Positions 22,344 through 27,071 of a stretch of DNA of 27,071 nt are shown one piece after another. The translations under genes and the position numbers were made by a program. This stretch comes from Candidatus Zixiibacteriota bacterium. GTDB taxonomy: Bacteria > Zixibacteria > MSB-5A5 > JAABVY01. A model generated the notes under the pieces. The model ran no database searches and was not told where the DNA came from. It worked only from the letters and a program-made list of their open reading frames with translations. Every line of letters starts with the position of its first letter. The first letter of the stretch is position 1. Location: positions 1 to 27,071 of the forward strand of contig JAABVY010000363.1 of NCBI GenBank assembly GCA_011777135.1. Direction: 5' to 3'.

Positions 22344-24223
22344 TTTTTGCAGAGAAACCCAAAAAGATCAGGGTAATGTTCACACCCTTCCGCGACGGCC
22401 TTCAGAGCTCATTCGGCGGAAAAGTCAGACTTCACGATTTCCTTCCCGCCATGGAAGAATCGGCGAAAGCCGGAATCAAGCATTTTGAATTCGGCGGAGG
22501 AGCAAGGTTTCAGGCGCCCTATTTTTATCTGGGCGAGGATCCCTTTATCGATATGCAGAAAATGCGCGAGGCGGTCGGCCCGGAATGCGACCTGCAGATT
22601 TTGACCAGGTCGGTCTCGGGTGTCACGCTGACCACGCAATCAATCGAAGGTTTGAGATTACAGGCCAGGCTGATGAAGAAATACGGCACCACCTGGGACC
22701 GCAACTTCGATTACATGAACGACATCAGGAATCTCGTCAACACAGGCAAACCGATAGTCGAAGCAGGCATGCATCATCAATGCTGCATAGCCCTGATGGG
22801 CCTGCCATTCAAGTCGGACAAGGTGCATACGCCGCAATTCTATTTCGATATCGGCAAGAAGCTGTTGGAGAGCGATGTGCAGATCGACAGCCTCTGCCTG
22901 AAAGATGCCAGCGGTACCACCGATCCGAAGACAATTTATGAAACAGCCAAGATGCTCAAGAAGATCATGCCGCCGGAGATGCCGCTCTGGATGCATACGC
23001 ACGACACCGGCAGTCTGGCTGTGGCCTGCTATATGGCCGGTATTGCCGCAGGTGTTGACGGTATCGACCTGTCCTGCCGTCCAATGGCCAGCGGCACTGT
23101 CCAGCCGGATGTGCGCTCGATGGCTCATTCACTTAAAGGAACAGGCTACTCCCTTGATGTCGATGAGACCAAGATGCCAAAGATCGAGAGTATGCTTAGC
23201 GAACTGATGAAAGATTACAATTTCAATCCCACCACAACCATGGCCGACGCCCGTGTGCTGGGCTTCCCGATGCCCGGCGGTGCTATCGGGCCAAATGTGC
23301 ACATGATGGCAAAGGCGGGAATTATCGACAAATATTCGGAAGTTCTGGAGGAATTCCCGGTTGTTGTTGAGGCCGGAGGTGCATGGACCTCGGTCACTCC
23401 GGGAAGCCAGCAGTACTGGCTGCAGGCTTTTAACAATGTTCTCTATGGGCGCTGGAAAAAGATCGACGCCGGATTTGGCAAAGCGGTTCTTGGATACTTC
23501 GGTAAAACCCCGCTTCCTCCCGATCCGAACGTGATCAAAATAGCTGAGGAACAGCTTGAACTTCCGCCCATAGACGGCGATCCGCTAGAGGCAGCCCCCA
23601 AGAATATGAGGGTCGCCAAGGAGGCGCTGGAAGAGAGAAACCTCGAAGTCAGCGACCACAACACATTCCTGGTGCTGGCGGCTATGGTACCGGGCAAGAA
23701 GATGGAACTCAATGAGGGTATACGTCTTTTGACCGGCAGGCCCAAGATCGATATCCCTCTCAAGACCAAAGATGAAGAAGAGGATAAAAAGGAAAAGAAA
23801 GAAGAAGTACGCAGCCGCTTGACCCAGCAAGCCGGAGCAGTGCCCGCTTCCACAGGTCCCCTGACCACACAATGCACTGTGGAAGAGAACGGCAAGCGCC
23901 GGGTGTTCCGGATTACCATGGAACCCGCCGCTGCCGCCTCAGGCAGTGGGACTGCCACTGCAAGCGCCGCCAAACCGGCCGAGGCGGCTCCCACTGAATC
24001 GAACGGCACGCCGATCTATTCATCCTTTGCGGGTTCGGTCGAGATTGTCGATATCATGGTGAATGTCGGCGATCAGGTGACGAAAGGCCAGATAGTGGCA
24101 GCGGTCGAGGCTATGAAAGCCAAACATGATATAAAATCTCCCGTTGATGGAAAAGTGGCTAGCATAAATGCCCAGATTGGAGACGAACTGGATTCATCCA
24201 AACCGATCATGACAATTTCATAA
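22340..24223 (+). CDS. oadA: Biotin-dependent decarboxylase alpha subunit (OadA / PycB-like)
   Basis: This 627-residue protein is a carboxyltransferase fused to a biotin carrier domain. The TIM-barrel carboxyltransferase is at about residues 10-300. Its metal and catalytic residues match transcarboxylase 5S: D19 (PFRDGLQS), carboxylatable K188 (LCLKDASG), H219 and H221 (MHTHDTG). A PYC_OADA-like region reaches about residue 470, then a charged stretch, an Ala-rich linker (about 530-555) and a C-terminal biotinyl domain with EAMKAK, biotinylated at K593, 35 residues from the end. It transfers CO2 from oxaloacetate or a related acid to biotin; the OadB partner then decarboxylates it. The barrel start (FTPFRDGLQSSFGG) differs from the RDAHQS of classic OadA, so substrate may differ. 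Starts at ATG 22340 with GAGG seven bases upstream; upstream codons to 22157 are not coding. Confidence 0.85.
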   Translation: MIFAEKPKKIRVMFTPFRDGLQSSFGGKVRLHDFLPAMEESAKAGIKHFEFGGGARFQAPYFYLGEDPFIDMQKMREAVGPECDLQILTRSVSGVTLTTQSIEGLRLQARLMKKYGTTWDRNFDYMNDIRNLVNTGKPIVEAGMHHQCCIALMGLPFKSDKVHTPQFYFDIGKKLLESDVQIDSLCLKDASGTTDPKTIYETAKMLKKIMPPEMPLWMHTHDTGSLAVACYMAGIAAGVDGIDLSCRPMASGTVQPDVRSMAHSLKGTGYSLDVDETKMPKIESMLSELMKDYNFNPTTTMADARVLGFPMPGGAIGPNVHMMAKAGIIDKYSEVLEEFPVVVEAGGAWTSVTPGSQQYWLQAFNNVLYGRWKKIDAGFGKAVLGYFGKTPLPPDPNVIKIAEEQLELPPIDGDPLEAAPKNMRVAKEALEERNLEVSDHNTFLVLAAMVPGKKMELNEGIRLLTGRPKIDIPLKTKDEEEDKKEKKEEVRSRLTQQAGAVPASTGPLTTQCTVEENGKRRVFRITMEPAAAASGSGTATASAAKPAEAAPTESNGTPIYSSFAGSVEIVDIMVNVGDQVTKGQIVAAVEAMKAKHDIKSPVDGKVASINAQIGDELDSSKPIMTIS

Positions 24224-24233
24224 GGGCGGTGCA

Positions 24234-25361
24234 ATGGACACTATCATAGAACTGCTGCGGGAGTCGGGATTCGCCAATCTATCCTGGGGTAACTGGGTTA
24301 TGTACGCGGTTGCCGGGATTTTGATATATCTGGCTATTGCCAAGGAATACGAGCCGCTGCTTTTGATCCCAATCGGTTTCGGGATAATACTCGCGAATCT
24401 TCCCCTGGCAGATATGGGATCATATGGCGATGGTATCATAGCTCTCATCTATAAGACAGGTATCAAAACAGAACTGCTTCCGCCTATAATATTTCTTGGA
24501 GTGGGAGTCTTAACAGACTTCCGGCCACTTCTGGGACGTCCGATAACGTTTTTATTAGGCGCCGCGGCGCAGCTTGGAATCTTTATCGCCGCGCTGGGAG
24601 CGGCATACCTCTTAGGATTCAATTTCAGGGAGGCGGCCTCGATTGGAATTATCGGCGGAGCTGACGGTCCGACCTCGATCTTCCTTTCCAGCCAGCTTGC
24701 TCCGCATCTGCTGGGACCGATCGCGGTGGCGGCCTACAGCTACATGTCGCTGGTGCCGATCATCCAGCCCCCGATCATGCGCATGCTGACAACTAAAAAA
24801 GAACGCGGCATCGATATGCCCCAGGCCAAGCCGGTTTCACAGACTGCGGCAATTTTATTTCCAATAATAACAGGCATTCTGGCAATATTAGCAATACCCT
24901 CAAGTGCGCCTCTTCTGGGCATGTTGATGTTCGGTAATCTCCTGCGTGAATGTGGCGTTACCGACAGGTTGCGCAAGACCGCAGGTGGAGCATTGATCGA
25001 TATCGTGACGCTCTTTCTGGGTATCTCTGTCGGGGCGACAATGGGCGCAGAAAGTTTTCTGTCACTGAGCACCCTGAAGATACTGGTCTTGGGAGCATTC
25101 GCATTTGCCTTCAGCACAATGGGCGGCGTCATCTTTGCCAAGATCATTAACCTGTTTCTTTCATCAGATAAGAAGATCAATCCTTGTGTGGGTGCGGCGG
25201 GTGTCTCGGCTGTGCCCATGGCCGCAAGGGTGGTCCAGAAATTTGTTTCCGAACAGACAGACGGCCGGGTGAATCCATTAATGCCCGCTATGGGGCCAAA
25301 CGTGGCGGGCGTCATCGGCTCAGCCGTAGCAGCCGGTATCTTCCTGAGCCTGCTTGGATAA
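24234..25361 (+). CDS. oadB: Sodium-pump decarboxylase beta subunit (OadB)
   Basis: This 375-residue integral membrane protein catalyses decarboxylation of carboxybiotin coupled to outward sodium transport. It is highly hydrophobic, with about nine or more membrane segments. The family hallmark is IGGADGPTSIFLSSQLAP, where D144 corresponds to the essential Asp of Klebsiella OadB. Others are AYSYMSLVPIIQPPIMRML, GNLLRECGV and PLMPAMGPNVAGVIGSA. The length is close to the usual 375-430 residues, on the short side. The gene starts 10 bases after oadA and ends the operon before a terminator. The beta subunit does not distinguish oxaloacetate, methylmalonyl-CoA or other substrates; the alpha subunit makes oxaloacetate-like acids most likely. 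Confidence 0.93.
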   Translation: MDTIIELLRESGFANLSWGNWVMYAVAGILIYLAIAKEYEPLLLIPIGFGIILANLPLADMGSYGDGIIALIYKTGIKTELLPPIIFLGVGVLTDFRPLLGRPITFLLGAAAQLGIFIAALGAAYLLGFNFREAASIGIIGGADGPTSIFLSSQLAPHLLGPIAVAAYSYMSLVPIIQPPIMRMLTTKKERGIDMPQAKPVSQTAAILFPIITGILAILAIPSSAPLLGMLMFGNLLRECGVTDRLRKTAGGALIDIVTLFLGISVGATMGAESFLSLSTLKILVLGAFAFAFSTMGGVIFAKIINLFLSSDKKINPCVGAAGVSAVPMAARVVQKFVSEQTDGRVNPLMPAMGPNVAGVIGSAVAAGIFLSLLG

Positions 25362-25375
25362 GTAAAGTTATAGTT

Positions 25376-25427
25376 CCGTCAGGTCCTGATCCCGATAAAA
25401 TAGAGATTGTGACCTGGCGGATTTTTT
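25376..25427 (+). terminator. Rho-independent terminator after oadB
   Basis: Ten-pair stem CCGTCAGGTC (25376-25385) with GACCTGGCGG (25411-25420), one G-U pair, a 25-base loop, then ATTTTTT (25421-25427). It separates oadGAB from the malic enzyme transcript. Confidence 0.7.
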
Positions 25428-25552
25428 CAGGTATCCTACAAATATCGCAAACTTGTCAATTTTATCCACGTATTCCAATAATGTTTTTATTCAAGGGCGA
25501 AAGCTGTTAATTTTCAACAAATTGCGTCGACCGAATTATTTGCCTAAAATGC

Positions 25553-25581
25553 TTGACAAAGAGTTGGGCAAATCATTTATT
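25553..25581 (+). promoter_or_regulatory. Candidate promoter of the malic enzyme gene
   Basis: Perfect -35 TTGACA (25553-25558), 17-base spacer and a weak -10 TTTATT (25576-25581). The start near 25588 gives a leader of about 40 bases containing GAGGAG. Confidence 0.38.
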
Positions 25582-25629
25582 GGCGCTTTGATTTGAGGTG
25601 AAATACTCATTTTTTGAGGAGATGATCAA

Positions 25630-27071
25630 GTGATTAAGAAACAGGAAGCGCTGGATTATCATAGCAAGGGACGCAAGGGTAAGATCGAGGTCATACCCTC
25701 CAAGCCGACCAAGACCCAGCGCGATCTATCTATGGCCTACACCCCCGGTGTTGCCGAGCCATGTTTGAAAATTAAAGACAACCCGGATGATGTTTATGAA
25801 TATACCGCCAAGGGCAACCTTGTTGCGGTCGTGTCCAACGGTACTGCTGTACTGGGACTCGGAAATATCGGAGCTGCCGCCGGTAAGCCTGTTATGGAGG
25901 GCAAGGGCGTGCTCTTTAAAAGGTTCGCTGATGTCGATGTATTCGACATCGAAGTCGACAGCCAGGATCCCGAAGAAGTAATCAAAGTCTGCAAGCTCCT
26001 GGAGCCGACATTCGGCGGGATCAACCTCGAGGATATCAAAGCACCGGAATGTTTTGAGATCGAGGAGCGACTGAAAAAGGAACTGGATATCCCGGTATTT
26101 CATGATGACCAGCATGGCACTGCAATTATATCAGGCGCTGCCCTGGTTAATGCTCTTGAACTTGTTGAAAAAGATATCAAGGATGTCAAGTGTGTCTTCC
26201 TCGGAGCCGGTGCCGCCGGTGTCGCCTGTGCTAACCTGTATATCGCGCTGGGCATGAATCCCGATAATATTCTCATGGCTGATTCCAAGGGTGTGATCTA
26301 CAAGGGACGTACCGAAGGAATGAACAAATATAAAGAGCAGTTTGCGCGTGAGACCGATCGCCGTACGCTTGAAGATGCTATGGAAGGCGCTGATGTTTTC
26401 TGCGGTGTGGCTGTCAAGGATATGGTTACAAAAGATATGGTCAAGTCAATGGCAAAGAATGCAATCATCTTCGCCATGGCCAATCCCGATCCGGAAATTC
26501 TTCCCGAGGATGCCTTCGATGCACGCAAAGACATTATCATGGCAACAGGACGTTCCGACTATCCCAACCAGGTCAACAATGTGCTGGGATTCCCGTTCAT
26601 CTTCCGTGGAGCTCTCGATGTGCATGCGCGCGCTATCAACATGGAAATGAAACTGGCTGCTTCCAACGCTCTGGCTAATCTGGCCAAGACTGATGTTCCT
26701 GATGCAGTTGCCCGTGCTTATGGAGGTATTCATTTCAAATTCGGCCCGGAATATATCATTCCCAAGCCGTTCGATCCAAGGATTCTCGTATGGGAAGCCT
26801 CGGCAGTCGCCCAGGCTGCCATGGAAACAGGTGTGGCCAGAAAACAGATCGATATCGAGAAGTATAAGGAAGAACTTCACGACCGCTTTGGATTCGGACA
26901 TCAGCTTTCGCGTCGAATCATGAGCAAGGCCCGCACAAAACCCAAGAAAATCGTATTCCCGGAGGGTGCCAACGAGAAAATCCTGCGCGCTGCACGTCAG
27001 ATTGTAGATGAAAGAATCGGCACTCCCATCCTGCTGGGAAGGCGTGAGTCTATCGAGAAGCTGGCAGGCAA
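25630..27071 (+). CDS. maeB: NADP-dependent malic enzyme, MaeB type, 3' truncated by window
   Basis: This gene starts at GTG 25630, eight bases after GGAG (no nearby in-frame ATG), and is open to the end of the window (480 codons). It decarboxylates malate to pyruvate with reduction of NADP. The malic N-terminal domain holds Y37 (MAYTPGVAEPC), K97 (GVLFKRFADVDVFD), INLEDIKAPECF and the metal loop FHDDQHGTA. The dinucleotide-binding domain has FLGAGAAGVACANL. After about residue 430 the chain enters a phosphotransacetylase-like domain (KKIVFPEGANEKILRAA), which defines the long MaeB form of about 750 residues; in MaeB this domain is regulatory, and acetyl-CoA inhibits the E. coli enzyme. About 270 residues lie beyond the window. 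A terminator and promoter separate it from oadB. Confidence 0.92.
   Translation, partial: MIKKQEALDYHSKGRKGKIEVIPSKPTKTQRDLSMAYTPGVAEPCLKIKDNPDDVYEYTAKGNLVAVVSNGTAVLGLGNIGAAAGKPVMEGKGVLFKRFADVDVFDIEVDSQDPEEVIKVCKLLEPTFGGINLEDIKAPECFEIEERLKKELDIPVFHDDQHGTAIISGAALVNALELVEKDIKDVKCVFLGAGAAGVACANLYIALGMNPDNILMADSKGVIYKGRTEGMNKYKEQFARETDRRTLEDAMEGADVFCGVAVKDMVTKDMVKSMAKNAIIFAMANPDPEILPEDAFDARKDIIMATGRSDYPNQVNNVLGFPFIFRGALDVHARAINMEMKLAASNALANLAKTDVPDAVARAYGGIHFKFGPEYIIPKPFDPRILVWEASAVAQAAMETGVARKQIDIEKYKEELHDRFGFGHQLSRRIMSKARTKPKKIVFPEGANEKILRAARQIVDERIGTPILLGRRESIEKLAG

Noticed and set aside
1..27071. Mobile elements, prophage or CRISPR arrays
   Set aside because: No transposase, integrase, phage gene, terminal inverted repeat pair or regularly spaced repeat was seen on either strand.

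Overview
The window (27,071 bases, roughly half G+C) is gene-dense bacterial chromosome with no sign of phage, insertion sequences, rRNA, tRNA or CRISPR. Lipoboxes, a cleavable signal peptide, a BatA-like membrane VWA protein, TTG/GTG starts with strong purine-rich ribosome sites, and a Flp-type pilin suggest a Gram-negative bacterium, perhaps an uncultured FCB-group lineage of the Zixibacteria/Latescibacteria kind. That placement is a low-confidence impression.

Layout. 1-2144: the 3' end of an agmatinase/arginase-family gene (+) meets a convergent pair (-), a MalK/UgpC-type ABC ATPase followed by a membrane-anchored DUF302 protein. 2273-4429 (+): phosphomannomutase/phosphoglucomutase and a tandem-receiver response regulator. 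4506-8263 (+): a tight operon of Aquifex-type aconitase, GcvT and ComB-like phosphatase. 8314-12314 (+): an exported TPR protein with a degenerate peptidase-like domain, then a BatA-like VWA protein. 12359-14822 (+): an ABC-F ATPase that may be leaderless, overlapping a flavodoxin-fold reductase. 14979-18480 (+): CBS-pair protein, a ThDP enzyme that looks like acetolactate synthase, and a Sad/GabD1-type succinate semialdehyde dehydrogenase, closed by a clear terminator. 18624-20893 (-): two tandem paralogous beta-propeller-like lipoproteins. 20894-22130: a gene-poor stretch with a strong hairpin, a small orphan Flp pilin gene and promoter/terminator signals. 22131-25361 (+): oadG-oadA-oadB, a biotin-dependent sodium-pumping decarboxylase. 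25630-27071 (+): NADP-type malic enzyme (MaeB), running off the window.

How the genes work together. The window is rich in C4/C6 dicarboxylate metabolism: aconitase, a membrane decarboxylase probably acting on oxaloacetate, and malic enzyme. The most interesting unit is the CBS / ThDP-enzyme / SSADH operon. The ThDP protein would be auto-annotated as acetolactate synthase, but no ilvN or ilvC is nearby and its gene lies 27 bases upstream of a succinate semialdehyde dehydrogenase. This is the arrangement of the 2-oxoglutarate decarboxylase plus SSADH shunt described in cyanobacteria (Synechococcus sp. PCC 7002). I propose that this organism uses the same 2-oxoglutarate to succinate semialdehyde to succinate bypass, possibly under adenylate control through the CBS protein. 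This is inference and testable.
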